This document shows, piece after piece, positions 7,471-15,829 of a stretch of DNA of 45,692 nucleotides. The notes beneath the pieces were generated by a model. It ran no database searches. It saw only the letters and a list, made by a program, of their open reading frames with translations, and was not told the DNA's origin. The translations under genes were made by a program, and so were the position numbers. Every line of letters begins with the position of its first letter. The first letter of the stretch is position 1. The stretch comes from Oscillospiraceae bacterium (GTDB taxonomy: Bacteria > Bacillota > Clostridia > Oscillospirales > Oscillospiraceae): the NCBI GenBank assembly GCA_015067845.1, contig SVLT01000018.1, positions 1-45,692 of the forward strand. Direction: 5' to 3'.

Positions 7471-8158
7471 TAAATGCACCACCCTTGCATCGAATCATCA
7501 AGATATAGAGCATACTGCTCAGGCGATTCAGGGCTTGCAGCAGATCCGGACGGGTCGGGTTGCCGTCAGCATCGGAAAAGGCGTGTACCGCCCGCAATTC
7601 CGCTTCCCGGGCGGCGCACCGGCACCGGTTCAGACGGGCGATCACCACGCCATCCGCCGCCTGGGGCATGAAGTGGGGCTGACCGTAAAAATCCTGGGGG
7701 CGGTGGCTATGACTGCGCAGCTCGTCCGCACTAAGGCCGCACAATTTACCCCCGGGGACGGGTTCTCCCAGCACCTCACACCGCAGGAGCATCCGGGCGA
7801 AGGAGAGGACTTCGCCCAGGCTCTTTGCAGTTTTTTCGTCACTTTCAAGTTGACATAATATTATCTCGGCTTCCAGCGTGTCCATTGCACCCCGGAAGGT
7901 GATCCGGGGATGGGTCTTGGGCACCAAAACATCCCCATTCAGGTGGGTCATATGCTCCGGTTTGTCCGTAACAAACCCACCACTGAGGAGCTTCCAGCAC
8001 TCTTTTTTGGCCTGTTCGGCGTTCAGAATGGGGATCCGTTCCCGGGACAGAAAATCCCGGGCCCCGGAGGTCAGTTGATCGTTTTTCCCCAGGTAAAAGA
8101 CCCGTTTTCCCTCCCGGTTCCGGAGATTGTCCCGGACGTTTTGCTCCGTGTAAAGCAT
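7442..8158 (-). CDS. eutT: EutT, corrinoid adenosyltransferase
   Basis: This 238-residue protein has the EutT motifs PEHMTHLNGDVLVPKTHPR (about residues 67-85), RGAMDTLEAEIILCQ and the C-terminal PDLLQALNRLSSMLYILM. It adenosylates cobalamin to make the AdoCbl needed by ethanolamine ammonia-lyase. The HX11CCX2C metal motif of the Salmonella enzyme is absent, which fits the metal-independent Firmicute class. Its ATG overlaps the eutM stop (TAATG). The last residues, NPPPGGGCL, are encoded by the end of the repeat at 7276-7470, so the native C-terminus was probably replaced. It is the last gene of the operon. Confidence 0.92.
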   Translation of the reverse strand: MLYTEQNVRDNLRNREGKRVFYLGKNDQLTSGARDFLSRERIPILNAEQAKKECWKLLSGGFVTDKPEHMTHLNGDVLVPKTHPRITFRGAMDTLEAEIILCQLESDEKTAKSLGEVLSFARMLLRCEVLGEPVPGGKLCGLSADELRSHSHRPQDFYGQPHFMPQAADGVVIARLNRCRCAAREAELRAVHAFSDADGNPTRPDLLQALNRLSSMLYILMIRCKGGAFNPPPGGGCL

Positions 8159-8457
8159 TACTGCTTGGCGTTAGGCGCGGATCTTTTGCTGGGCAAAATG
8201 GCATCCACCTCGGTGTGGGGACGGGCGATGACATGAACGGAGACCAGCTCGCCCACCTTTTCCGCGGCGGCGGCACCGGCATCGGTGGCGGCCTTGACCG
8301 CGCCCACATCACCGCGGACCATCACGGTCACCAGACCGCCCCCGGCCATTTCCTTACCCACCAGCTGTACATTTGCGGATTTTACCATGGCATCCGCCGC
8401 TTCGATGGCCCCTACCAGGCCCTTTGTTTCGATCATACCCAAAGAATTTGTGTCCAT
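8158..8457 (-). CDS. eutM: EutM, hexameric microcompartment shell protein
   Basis: This 99-residue single-BMC-domain protein begins [20 protein letters not shown] and contains [22 protein letters not shown] and [13 protein letters not shown], the standard hexamer-forming shell pattern. It should form the main facets of the ethanolamine microcompartment. The start at 8457 follows AAGGAAG. A structured repeat (8518-8667) separates it from eutE; eutT overlaps it downstream. Confidence 0.96.
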   Translation of the reverse strand: MDTNSLGMIETKGLVGAIEAADAMVKSANVQLVGKEMAGGGLVTVMVRGDVGAVKAATDAGAAAAEKVGELVSVHVIARPHTEVDAILPSKRSAPNAKQ

Positions 8458-8489
8458 TATTGTTACTTCCTTTCAAGTTTTTAATTATT

Positions 8490-8516
8490 TGTAGGGGCGA
8501 GCATTGCTCGTCCGTA
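8490..8516. repeat. Short hairpin of the TGTAGGGG type
   Basis: TGTAGGGGCGAGCATTGCTC is followed by GTCCGTA. GGGCGAGCA and TGCTCGTCC pair. It abuts the longer repeat at 8518 and lies between eutM and eutE. Confidence 0.45.
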
Positions 8517-8517
8517 A

Positions 8518-8667
8518 AGCCTTCCCCTTGAGGGGAAGGTGTCAAAAATCTTTGATTTTTGACGGATGAGGTGGTGTCGCGAAGCGACAATTTACAATTT
8601 TACGGCTGCTACGCAGCCTACACCACATCAGTCACCTGCGGTGACAGCTTCTCCTCAAGGAGAAGCC
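8518..8667. repeat. Nested palindromic repeat (GATGAGGTGGTG type), copy 1
   Basis: The left end has a CCTTCCCC…GGGGAAGG palindrome, the stem-loop TCAAAAATC…GATTTTTGA, then CGGATGAGGTGGTG. The right end inverted has CTTCTCC…GGAGAAG, the stem TCACC…GGTGA, then CTGATGTGGTGTAGG. The architecture matches the DUF559 element with a different inner motif. Related copies are at 10115-10276 and 21218-21362. The eutE stop codon touches its right end. Confidence 0.8.
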
Positions 8668-10098
8668 TTATTTCTTCTGCAATCTTTCCAGCAATTTCTC
8701 CGTTAAAATTGCCACCAGATCCTCATCCGCACATGGCGTGCAAGGCTTTTCTTCCATGTCCCATGCCACACGGCGGATGTTGATCAGATCCAGGGGGGAG
8801 ATGTTGTTGGAGGATGCGCTCCCTCCCACCGCGCCGCAGCCCAGGGTCAGAGCCGGGAACAAGGATGTGCTTGCGCCGATGCCGCCCAGCGCCGCCGGGG
8901 TGTTCACCAGGAAACGGGAGACGGGGATCTGCAGGGCGAATTTTTCTACCACCGCCCGGTCCTGGGCGTGGATGGCGAAGGTGTGGCCTGCGCCCTCGTG
9001 GGTCAGCACCTCGATGGCTTTTTCCAGAATGGCGTCCTCGCTGTCCATGACGAAAAACGCCAGAACGGGACAGAGCTTTTCCATGGAATAGGGCCGGGTC
9101 GGGCCGGCCTCCTGCTCCCGGGCCACCAGCACTTTTGTGCCGGAGGGGACGGAAAATCCCGCTTTTTCCGCCAGAAATGCGGCGTTTTTGCCCACGATCT
9201 CCGGGTTCAATGCCCCGGTGGGACGGAACAGCAGTTTTGCCAGCCGTCCGGCTTCTTCGGTTGACATAAAATAGAAGCCCTGTTTTGCGCCTTCTTGCCG
9301 CACCGTCTCTTCCAGACATTTTTCCACGATGATGGACTGCTCCGAAGCGCAGACCGTGCCGTAGTCAAAGGTTTTCGACCGGGCGATGCAGGCAAGGGCC
9401 TGCTTCACATCCGCCGAGTGGTGGATATAGGCTGGGCCGTTGCCCGCGCCCACGCCGATGGCCGGCTTGCCGGAGGAATAGGCGGCTTTGACCATGGCCG
9501 GGCCGCCGGTGGCCAGGATCAGCCGCACATGATCCGATGCCATCAGCTCCTGACACCCGGCCATGGATGCCAGACTCAGACAGCCCACCGTGCCGGGAGG
9601 CGCGCCGGCCTCTTCTGCGGCGGCTGCTACGATCCGGGCGGCCCGGAGGGTGCAGGAAATGGCCTTGGGATGGGGCGAAAACACCAGCGTGTTGCCGCTT
9701 TTGATGGCGATCATGGCCTTGTAGCAGACGGTGGAAGTGGGGTTGGTGCTGGGTACGATGGCGGCGATGACCCCCATGGGCACGCCGATCTCCCACAGCT
9801 TTTTCTCCGGGATTTCCCGCAAAAGGCCCACGGTTTTCATGCCGCGGATGGCCTTAGCGACTTTTTCCGACGCAAAGCGGTTTTTGATGACCTTGTCCGC
9901 GGCGTTGCCGAAGCCGGTCTCCTCCACCGCCATCCAGGCAAGCTCCTCCGCCGCGGCGGAGAATTTTTTGGTGATGTTTTCCACAATGGCGTCCAGCTTT
10001 TCCTGGGGAAAAGAACCCAGGATTTTTTGTGCCGCCTCGGCCTGACGGCACAGAAGTCTCGCTTCCTGCCGGGCGGCTAAATCCTTGTCAATTTCCAA
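8668..10098 (-). CDS. eutE: EutE, CoA-acylating acetaldehyde dehydrogenase
   Basis: This 476-residue aldehyde dehydrogenase family member carries the catalytic Cys at about residue 250 (FDYGTVCASEQS) and IVPSTNPTSTV as in EutE/AdhE-N enzymes. It converts acetaldehyde, CoA and NAD+ to acetyl-CoA inside the microcompartment. The start is taken as TTG 10098 because AAAGGAG lies 8 nt upstream and the protein then begins EIDKDLAARQEA. An ATG further upstream would read through a palindromic repeat and is rejected. The N-terminal helix may be an encapsulation peptide. Confidence 0.94.
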   Translation of the reverse strand: MEIDKDLAARQEARLLCRQAEAAQKILGSFPQEKLDAIVENITKKFSAAAEELAWMAVEETGFGNAADKVIKNRFASEKVAKAIRGMKTVGLLREIPEKKLWEIGVPMGVIAAIVPSTNPTSTVCYKAMIAIKSGNTLVFSPHPKAISCTLRAARIVAAAAEEAGAPPGTVGCLSLASMAGCQELMASDHVRLILATGGPAMVKAAYSSGKPAIGVGAGNGPAYIHHSADVKQALACIARSKTFDYGTVCASEQSIIVEKCLEETVRQEGAKQGFYFMSTEEAGRLAKLLFRPTGALNPEIVGKNAAFLAEKAGFSVPSGTKVLVAREQEAGPTRPYSMEKLCPVLAFFVMDSEDAILEKAIEVLTHEGAGHTFAIHAQDRAVVEKFALQIPVSRFLVNTPAALGGIGASTSLFPALTLGCGAVGGSASSNNISPLDLINIRRVAWDMEEKPCTPCADEDLVAILTEKLLERLQKK

Positions 10099-10114
10099 AA
10101 TATCAACTCCTTTA

Positions 10115-10276
10115 AGCCTTCCCCTTGAGGGGAAGGTGTCAAAAATCTTTGATTTTTGACGGATGAGGTGGTGTCGCATTGCGACAATATATATTTGCAC
10201 GGCTGTTTCACAACCTACACCTCATCAGTCATTTGCTCGTTCCTCACAAATGCCAGCTTCCCCTCAAGGGGAAGCC
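10115..10276. repeat. Nested palindromic repeat (GATGAGGTGGTG type), copy 2
   Basis: It has the same left half as the copy at 8518 (CCTTCCCC…GGGGAAGG, TCAAAAATC stem, CGGATGAGGTGGTG). The right-hand middle stem differs (CATTTG…CAAATG). TTA lies on both sides (10112-10114 and 10277-10279), and the right one is the reversed eutL stop codon. It lies between eutL and eutE. Confidence 0.8.
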
Positions 10277-10903
10277 TTAGGTGCGTGGCCTTTGTGCCAC
10301 ATCTTTCACAGCACTTGCGAAAGCATCGCAGGCCGCCTGGCAGGCGCTTTGTGTGCCCGAGAGCAGTCCGCCGCCGAAATTGGTTTCGCTGGGGGGCGCA
10401 TACAGTTTACATAACTTTACGTCCGCCGCTTTCAGGGCATAATCCATAGCGTACATGGCTTCCAGGGGCGGCGCGATGAGATAGGCAATGGCGCTTCCTG
10501 TGGGAACGCCTGCTTCTTTCGCCAAATACGACCCCACGCTGCTGACGGTGTGCGCCAGATACGGCACGTCGTTTACGTCCTCAAAACCCACCCGACCCAG
10601 GGCGGCAAGGGCCGCATCCATGCCGCTGCGCACCGCCCCGGGGCTGGCCCCGGACAAAATGCCGATGACCTCCCCTGCGTTGGGTGTGGATGCATTCGCC
10701 GCCCCGGCGTAGAAACTCCGGGCGTAGGAAACCTCCACCTCCGCCGCCTTGGTGGCGGCATCCAGGGCGATATAGGTGGCGTCATCGCTGTCCGTGGTGA
10801 GCATACCCAGACTGGTGTGCCCCTTGGGCGCGCCCAGACTCCGGGCAAGGCCCGGGTCTGCCCCGGGCAGATACCGAATCGCCAAAACCTTTACGGGAAT
10901 CAT
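10277..10903 (-). CDS. eutL: EutL, trimeric tandem-BMC shell protein
   Basis: This 208-residue protein has the EutL pattern of two fused, circularly permuted BMC domains: ARSLGAPKGHTSLGMLTTDS near the N-terminus, SFYAGAANASTPNAGEVIGI in the middle and APPSETNFGGGLLSGTQSAC near the C-terminus. Trimers form shell facets with a gated central pore. Its ATG overlaps the eutC stop by 4 nt (ATGA). The stop codon lies at the edge of a repeat. Confidence 0.96.
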   Translation of the reverse strand: MIPVKVLAIRYLPGADPGLARSLGAPKGHTSLGMLTTDSDDATYIALDAATKAAEVEVSYARSFYAGAANASTPNAGEVIGILSGASPGAVRSGMDAALAALGRVGFEDVNDVPYLAHTVSSVGSYLAKEAGVPTGSAIAYLIAPPLEAMYAMDYALKAADVKLCKLYAPPSETNFGGGLLSGTQSACQAACDAFASAVKDVAQRPRT

Positions 10904-11808
10904 TGCGCCGCCTCCAGATGCAGTCCCACGCCGGAGACTTTTTTCTTCAAAATGGTGTCGATCAGCTCTGCGATATACGCCCCTGCTTCCGCCGCCGGTG
11001 TGCCCTGGGCGTGGATGTTACTGACCACGGTGCGGCTGGACTCCGACACGCCGGTATGGGGCTTGTAGGTGATATAGGCGGACATACTCTTGTCCGTCAC
11101 CAGGCCGGGGCGTTCGCCCACCAGTACACACACCAGCTCACAGCCGGTGATGTCGCCCACCGCATCCCCTGCGCCAACCCGGCAATATTTTACGAAAATG
11201 TCCTTTCCGGTCTGGATGCCCCGGGCCTTCAGGCCGTCCTTGATGGCGGCTAAACAGTCCATGGCGTTGGCGGCAATGGCGGCAGAGGACAGGCCGTCAC
11301 CCACCACGATCTGCACCCGGGGCGGCGTGGCGATGACCCCGGCGATGGCCTTGGCGTTGTGCTCGTCGAAGCAGCGGCCCAAGTCGGGACGAGTGAGGTA
11401 TTCTTCCTTGTCGTTGCACTTTGTCTTGGTGGGAAGCAGGTCGTGCTCCTTGGCAAAATCCGCTTCCAGCTCCGACCAGACCGCATCCTGAGCCGCCGCG
11501 TGGTCAGCCCGAAATCGGAGCATGGTCAGGGTCTTGTATCGGGGGCCTGCCCGGCCTGCGCCCAGACGGGCGGGGGTCTTCATCTTCATTTTGCGGAATT
11601 TTTCTCCGTCCACCGGGTTGGCCACCAAATACAGCTCCCGCAAATTCAGCTTTGTCACATCCGGGACGAAATCCCCGTCATGGAAGTGTTCGTCTTTTGG
11701 CTGTGGGCCGGGGGTGGTGGGTTTGTAGTCGCTGCCCTTAACCGTGGGCTCCTTGCCCATCCCAGCCAAAATCTCCGCAATCATGGCGGATAGTTCTTGT
11801 TTGTTCAT
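10900..11808 (-). CDS. eutC: EutC, ethanolamine ammonia-lyase small subunit
   Basis: This 302-residue protein begins MNKQELSAMIAEILAGMG, an amphipathic helix of the kind that targets EutC to the shell. The core contains RAGPRYKTLTMLRFRADHA, GDGLSSAAIAAN and CRVGAGDAVGDITGCELVCVLVGERPG, all typical of EutC. With EutB it forms the AdoCbl-dependent lyase that splits ethanolamine into acetaldehyde and ammonia. The start at 11808 follows AAGGAAGG; a longer open frame starts inside a repeat and is not used. eutL overlaps its end. Confidence 0.95.
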   Translation of the reverse strand: MNKQELSAMIAEILAGMGKEPTVKGSDYKPTTPGPQPKDEHFHDGDFVPDVTKLNLRELYLVANPVDGEKFRKMKMKTPARLGAGRAGPRYKTLTMLRFRADHAAAQDAVWSELEADFAKEHDLLPTKTKCNDKEEYLTRPDLGRCFDEHNAKAIAGVIATPPRVQIVVGDGLSSAAIAANAMDCLAAIKDGLKARGIQTGKDIFVKYCRVGAGDAVGDITGCELVCVLVGERPGLVTDKSMSAYITYKPHTGVSESSRTVVSNIHAQGTPAAEAGAYIAELIDTILKKKVSGVGLHLEAAQ

Positions 11809-11834
11809 AAGGTTCACCTTCCTTGGTGTTCTGC

Positions 11835-11910
11835 TGTAGGGGACGGCCCCTTGGACGTCCCGAAACCCCGGTGTTTGCAAAATGGGGCGTCGAGGGCGCC
11901 GCCCCCTACA
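11835..11910. repeat. TGTAGGGG…CCCCTACA inverted repeat, copy 2
   Basis: TGTAGGGGACGGCCCC at the left and GGCGCCGCCCCCTACA at the right form imperfect inverted arms. The unit closely matches the copy at 1498-1574, including TTGGACGTCCCGAAA. It lies between eutB and eutC, whose products form one complex. Confidence 0.8.
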
Positions 11911-11919
11911 ATTTTGAAA

Positions 11920-13284
11920 TTAAAACAGCAATGCCGAGCCGTCGCCGGCCTTAGCTGTGAGCTTTCCGTTTTCCATAAAGCCCATTTTCTCCAGCCACCG
12001 CTGGAATTCCGGGATGGCGGTCTTGCCGGTGATCTCCCGGAGGGCGGCAGTCTCCCGGAAGCCAGTGGTCTGATAGTTCAGCATAATGTCGTCGCCATGG
12101 GGGATGCCCATGAAATAGTTGCAACCGGCCATGGTCAGCAGGGCGGCCAGATTTTCAATGTCGTTCTGGTCGGCTTTCATGTGGTTGGTGTAACAGCAGT
12201 CGCATCCCATGGAAATGCCGGTGAGCTTGCCCATGAAATGGTCCTCCAGACCTGCACGGGTCACCTGCCGGGCGTCGTACAGATACTCCGGGCCGATGAA
12301 GCCAACCACGGTGTTGACCAAAAACGGCTGGAATCGCTTGGCGAAGCCGTAGCACCGGGCCTCCATGGTCACCTGGTCGGTGCCGTGGTGGGCATTGCTG
12401 CTCAGCTCCGAGCCCTGACCGGTCTCAAAATACATCACATTAGGCCCCTCCGCTGTGCCGTCACGGAGCAGAAGATCCCTTGCTTCCGCAATGGTGGCGG
12501 CGTTGAAGCCGAAGGCGGCGTTGCCCGCTTCCGAGCCGGCAATGGACTGGAAGATCAAATCGCAGGGCGCGCCGTCCCGCACCGCTTTCATCTGGGCGGT
12601 GACATGGGCCAAAACGCAGATTTGTGTGGGAATGGCCCAATGCTCCTTGATCTCCTGAAAACGGCGGAGAATTTTCCCCACCTGCTCCGGGGAGTCGGTG
12701 ACGGGGTTCAGACCGATCACCGCATCGCCTGCGCCGAAGGTCAGACCCTCCAGCACCGAGGCGGTGATGCCCTCCGGGTCGTCGGTGGTGTGGTTGGGCT
12801 GCAACCGGCAGGACAGAGTGCCGGGCAGACCGATGGTGGTGTTGCAGTGGGCGGTGACGGTGATCTTGTTTGCTGCGTAGATGAGATCCAGATTGCTCAT
12901 CAGTTTGGCTACCGCTGCCACCATTTCCGAGGTCAGACCCCGGCTGATTTTACGGATATCGTCACCGCCAGTGGTCTCGGACAAGATCCATTCCCGGAAT
13001 TCTGCCACCGTCCAGTTTCGGATGCGGTTATAGACATATTCATTTACGTCGTCCTGGATGATCCGGGTGACCTCGTCCTCCTCGTAGGGAACTGCCGGAT
13101 TTTCCCGTAAGTCCCCCAAAGTCAGTGCGGACAGCACCACCTTGGCGGCGATGCGTTCCTGGGCAGATTCTGCTGCCAGACCGGCCAGCTTGTCACCGGT
13201 CTTTTCCTCGTTGGCCTTGGCCAGGACCTCTTTGATATCCCGGAAAGCATAGGTCTTTCCGGATAAAGTTGTTTTGAGAATCAT
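11920..13284 (-). CDS. eutB: EutB, ethanolamine ammonia-lyase large subunit
   Basis: This 454-residue TIM-barrel subunit shows GLPGTLSCRLQPNHTTDDPE, FGAGDAVIGLNPVTDSPE, FETGQGSELSSNAHHGTDQ and MGCDCCYTNHMKADQND, all hallmark EutB segments that line the substrate and cobalamin site. The length matches the family (about 453). Its ATG overlaps the eutH stop (ATGA). It is the catalytic subunit of the first step of the pathway. Confidence 0.98.
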   Translation of the reverse strand: MILKTTLSGKTYAFRDIKEVLAKANEEKTGDKLAGLAAESAQERIAAKVVLSALTLGDLRENPAVPYEEDEVTRIIQDDVNEYVYNRIRNWTVAEFREWILSETTGGDDIRKISRGLTSEMVAAVAKLMSNLDLIYAANKITVTAHCNTTIGLPGTLSCRLQPNHTTDDPEGITASVLEGLTFGAGDAVIGLNPVTDSPEQVGKILRRFQEIKEHWAIPTQICVLAHVTAQMKAVRDGAPCDLIFQSIAGSEAGNAAFGFNAATIAEARDLLLRDGTAEGPNVMYFETGQGSELSSNAHHGTDQVTMEARCYGFAKRFQPFLVNTVVGFIGPEYLYDARQVTRAGLEDHFMGKLTGISMGCDCCYTNHMKADQNDIENLAALLTMAGCNYFMGIPHGDDIMLNYQTTGFRETAALREITGKTAIPEFQRWLEKMGFMENGKLTAKAGDGSALLF

Positions 13285-14360
13285 ACTTTCTCCTTTCTTG
13301 TCAGCAAAAGCGCAACAGCAACAGCGCTAACGCCACCAACCAATTTACCCACGATCACAGCCGGAAGCAATTCCGGGGCGAAGCCGGCGGTGAAGCCCAT
13401 ATGGTCGCCGAAAACGAAGGCCGCGCTCACCGCAAAGGCCACATTCACCACCTTGCCCCGGGCATCCATGCTTTTTACCATATCAAAGGTGGCGATGGAA
13501 TTTGCCAGACTGGCGATCAGTCCAGCGGCGGCGGTGTCGTTGATGCCCAACACCTTACCCAGCTTCAAAAGAGGCTTCTTCAGCAGCTTGGTAACGGTGT
13601 ACACCAGAGGAAATGCGCCTGCCAGCACGATGGCAATGGCCCCCACGGTCTCAAAGCCGTCGGATATGGGGGCGAGGCCGGGGATGATGACGAAGCCGGT
13701 CAAGGTTTCCACGATGGCGCACACCAAACCTGCCGTGATCAGGGCAATGATACCCTTACCAAACCAGCCAAAGCCCTTTATCATTCCTTTTTCAAATTTC
13801 CACAGACCCAGGGCGATGAGCAATGCGATGAGGGCGATGGGGATGAGGTTGCGCAGTACCATCACCGGGTCAAAACCGGCAACAAGGCCGCCTGCCAGAA
13901 CGCCCACGGGGATGGTCACCACACCGCAGAGGATGCCCTTTGCCAAAAACGGACGGTCCTCCTCCTGCAAAATGCCCATGGCAACGGGGATGGTAAACAC
14001 CACCGTCGCCCCCAGCATGGAGCCGGTGATCACACCGCCCAAGAGAGCCGCCTGGGAGTTGGTGGTCAGCTCCTGGGCCAGCGCGCCGCCGCCCATGTCG
14101 CAGGCGAGAATGGTGCCGGCGAACATGGCTCCGTCCGCCCCTAAAAAGTTGTAAACGGGCACGACAATGGGCTTGAGGATATTTGCCAGCACCGGGGCAA
14201 GGCAGATGATACCCACCATAGCCATGGCAAGGCTGCCCATGGCTAAAATGCCGTTTTCAAATTCCTGCCCCAGGCCGAATTTGTTGCCGAAGATCCGATC
14301 CAACGCGCCCAAAACCGCGAAAATTGCCATAATGGCGATCAAAATCTCATGGGCGCTCAT
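13281..14360 (-). CDS. eutH: EutH, ethanolamine transporter
   Basis: This 359-residue membrane protein has roughly ten hydrophobic helices. It begins MSAHEILIAIMAIFAVLGAL and includes FAGTILACDMGGGALAQEL and the C-terminal FGDHMGFTAGFAPELLPAVI, characteristic of EutH. It brings ethanolamine into the cell, mainly when the substrate is scarce or protonated. The start at 14360 follows GGAGGG; the longer frame adds an Arg/Trp-rich leader and is rejected. It overlaps eutN by 14 nt upstream and eutB by 4 nt downstream. Confidence 0.95.
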   Translation of the reverse strand: MSAHEILIAIMAIFAVLGALDRIFGNKFGLGQEFENGILAMGSLAMAMVGIICLAPVLANILKPIVVPVYNFLGADGAMFAGTILACDMGGGALAQELTTNSQAALLGGVITGSMLGATVVFTIPVAMGILQEEDRPFLAKGILCGVVTIPVGVLAGGLVAGFDPVMVLRNLIPIALIALLIALGLWKFEKGMIKGFGWFGKGIIALITAGLVCAIVETLTGFVIIPGLAPISDGFETVGAIAIVLAGAFPLVYTVTKLLKKPLLKLGKVLGINDTAAAGLIASLANSIATFDMVKSMDARGKVVNVAFAVSAAFVFGDHMGFTAGFAPELLPAVIVGKLVGGVSAVAVALLLTRKEKV

Positions 14361-14595
14361 ACTTTCCCTCCGGATCCAAGATCGCCACCACAGCCGCATC
14401 CACCGGAGCATCCATGCAATACCGGGATGCCACAGTGCCCGTGATCAGCAGAACATGGTCGCCGGTTCCGGCTCCCACCTGATCTGCCGCTACCATTTGT
14501 TCGTCTCCTACCTTGACCACCAAAAATGTCTGCCCTTGCAGACAGGCGGCCTTTCTTGTGGCCCATACCGAGCCGGAGACCACACCGATTTTCAT
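14347..14595 (-). CDS. eutN: EutN, pentameric microcompartment vertex protein
   Basis: This 82-residue EutN/CcmL-family protein begins MKIGVVSGSVWATRKAACLQ and has VGAGTGDHVLLITGTVAS followed by DAAVVAILD. Pentamers cap the vertices of the shell. The length is slightly below the usual 90-95. It overlaps the upstream hypothetical gene (ATGA) and eutH, showing tight translational coupling. Confidence 0.95.
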   Translation of the reverse strand: MKIGVVSGSVWATRKAACLQGQTFLVVKVGDEQMVAADQVGAGTGDHVLLITGTVASRYCMDAPVDAAVVAILDPEGKYERP

Positions 14596-14990
14596 TCCGA
14601 TCCCTCCAAAATTTCTTTTGCCAAAGGTGTCAATACCGCGCCGGGGCCGGGCTTGCGCCCGGTGCGGCGCATGGCTCTGGCCTCCTCTGCGGTGATGAGC
14701 CGCTTTTGCCCACCGTCGGTAAAGATCACGCCCCAGTTTTTCAGTTCCCGCTGCGCCGATGCCAAACTTGCCGCCAACGCGCGATTTTTCGGCGCCTGGG
14801 GCAGGCCGGGAGTGTACAAAAATACGGGTGTGCCCTCTGCCAGGGCGGAGAGGACGGCTTCTTCCCCAAAATGCAGCAATTGGGATAGTGTCAGCGAGCC
14901 GATGACCACCGCATCATAGGGGGCGGTGTCGGCGTATTCATAGCCAAGAGCAAGCGGCGGCGCTTTGCCCACCAGATATGCCCGACTCAT
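14592..14990 (-). CDS. Small uncharacterised protein of Firmicute eut operons
   Basis: This 132-residue protein begins with a short beta-type segment (SRAYLVGKAPP), has a Rossmann-like stretch AVVIGSLTLSQLLHFGEEAV, then GTPVFLYTPGLPQAPKNRAL, and ends with a basic PGPGAVLTPLAKEIL. It resembles the small hypothetical proteins encoded next to pduL and eutN in Clostridia ethanolamine operons. I do not know its function; a flavoprotein-like or cofactor role is a guess. It overlaps pduL and eutN by 4 nt each, so it is clearly an operon member. Confidence 0.75.
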   Translation of the reverse strand: MSRAYLVGKAPPLALGYEYADTAPYDAVVIGSLTLSQLLHFGEEAVLSALAEGTPVFLYTPGLPQAPKNRALAASLASAQRELKNWGVIFTDGGQKRLITAEEARAMRRTGRKPGPGAVLTPLAKEILEGSE

Positions 14991-15604
14991 GGCAAGATCC
15001 TCCCCAGATCCCCGTTTTGGAAGCCGCAGGCGTTGGCTTCGTCGTAGTCCAGATGCACCGAGGCAGCGAAATCCTTGTGAATTCGCACTACCACATCCTC
15101 AAAGATGCAGGGACGGCGGGTGAAGGTCTGTAATTTCACGACTTGTCCGTCGGTGACGTGGAATTTTTCACCGTCCGCCGGGGTCAGATGGATGTGCCGC
15201 CGGGCGGCGATCAGTCCCCGGGGCAGATCCACCCGGCCTTTTGGGCCAAGCAGAGAAATTGGCGGTGTGTTTTCTATGTCGCCGGACAGGCGGATGGGGG
15301 GTTCTATGCCCAAAACTCTGCCGTCGGTCAGGGAGATCTCCACCTGACCCTCTTTTCGCGCCGGGCCGAGAACGGCTACGTTCTGAAATTCCCCCTTGGG
15401 GCCGAGAATTGTAACCCGTTCGTTTGCCAGATACTGCCCCGGCTGTGACAGAGGGCGTTTTGGGGTCAGGCTGTGACCGAACAGGGCCTTTGCCTGGGCT
15501 TCGGTCACATGCACATGCCGCCCCGAGGCCTCCAGTTCTATGAATAGCTGAGAAAAAACCGCATCAGCCAAGGATTGTAATGTGTTGTTGTCCAATAGAT
15601 TCAC
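14987..15604 (-). CDS. pduL: PduL-type phosphotransacylase
   Basis: This 205-residue protein has the PduL duplicated beta-barrel pattern with zinc-binding His motifs ASGRHVHVT (about residues 27-35) and AARRHIHLTP (about 132-141), plus the C-terminal HKDFAASVHLDYDEANACG. It exchanges CoA for phosphate on acetyl-CoA, giving acetyl phosphate and recycling CoA inside the compartment; it stands in for EutD. The N-terminal helix (LQSLADAVFSQLF) could be an encapsulation peptide. A 225-bp repeat-filled gap separates it from eutA. Confidence 0.93.
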   Translation of the reverse strand: MNLLDNNTLQSLADAVFSQLFIELEASGRHVHVTEAQAKALFGHSLTPKRPLSQPGQYLANERVTILGPKGEFQNVAVLGPARKEGQVEISLTDGRVLGIEPPIRLSGDIENTPPISLLGPKGRVDLPRGLIAARRHIHLTPADGEKFHVTDGQVVKLQTFTRRPCIFEDVVVRIHKDFAASVHLDYDEANACGFQNGDLGRILP

Positions 15605-15625
15605 TCCTTTATATAAGCAGTGCGA

Positions 15626-15816
15626 CCTTGGCCCCCTCTGAGGAGGGGGCTGTCACGCGAATAGCGTGACTGGGGGAGAGATACTACCCCTCAGTCAAAA
15701 ATCAGAGATTTTTGACAGCTCACTGCGGTGAGCCCGGTCGCGGCTCTGACAGTCCACAGGACTGTCATTCACTACCGCGACTGCGCTTCGCTTACCCCTC
15801 GCAAGGGGAGCCAAGG
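15626..15816. repeat. Composite nested palindromic repeat (GGGGGAGAG type)
   Basis: It starts CCTTGGCCCCCTC and ends GAGCCAAGG, an inverted match. Inside are GGCCCCCTC…GAGGGGGC, the stem TCACGC…GCGTGA, CTGGGGGAGAGATA, then TCAAAAATC…GATTTTTGA, TCAC…GTGA, and other short stems (GACAGTCC…GGACTGTC). It looks like one unit with another inserted or recombined into it. It fills the gap between eutA and pduL. Its left part matches the inverted right part of 22252-22427. Confidence 0.7.
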
Positions 15817-15829
15817 CGGCTGTGCCGCT

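Noticed and set aside
10098..10200. Upstream ATG start for eutE at 10200
   Set aside because: It would translate through a palindromic repeat. AAAGGAG is placed for TTG 10098, and the family N-terminus starts there.
8518..10276. Similar repeats as a CRISPR array
   Set aside because: The units are far apart, palindromic throughout, unequal in spacing, and separated by genes. There are no spacers and no cas genes.
11809..11880. Upstream start for eutC inside the repeat
   Set aside because: The added residues come from the TGTAGGGG repeat. ATG 11808 has its own ribosome site and a typical EutC N-terminus.
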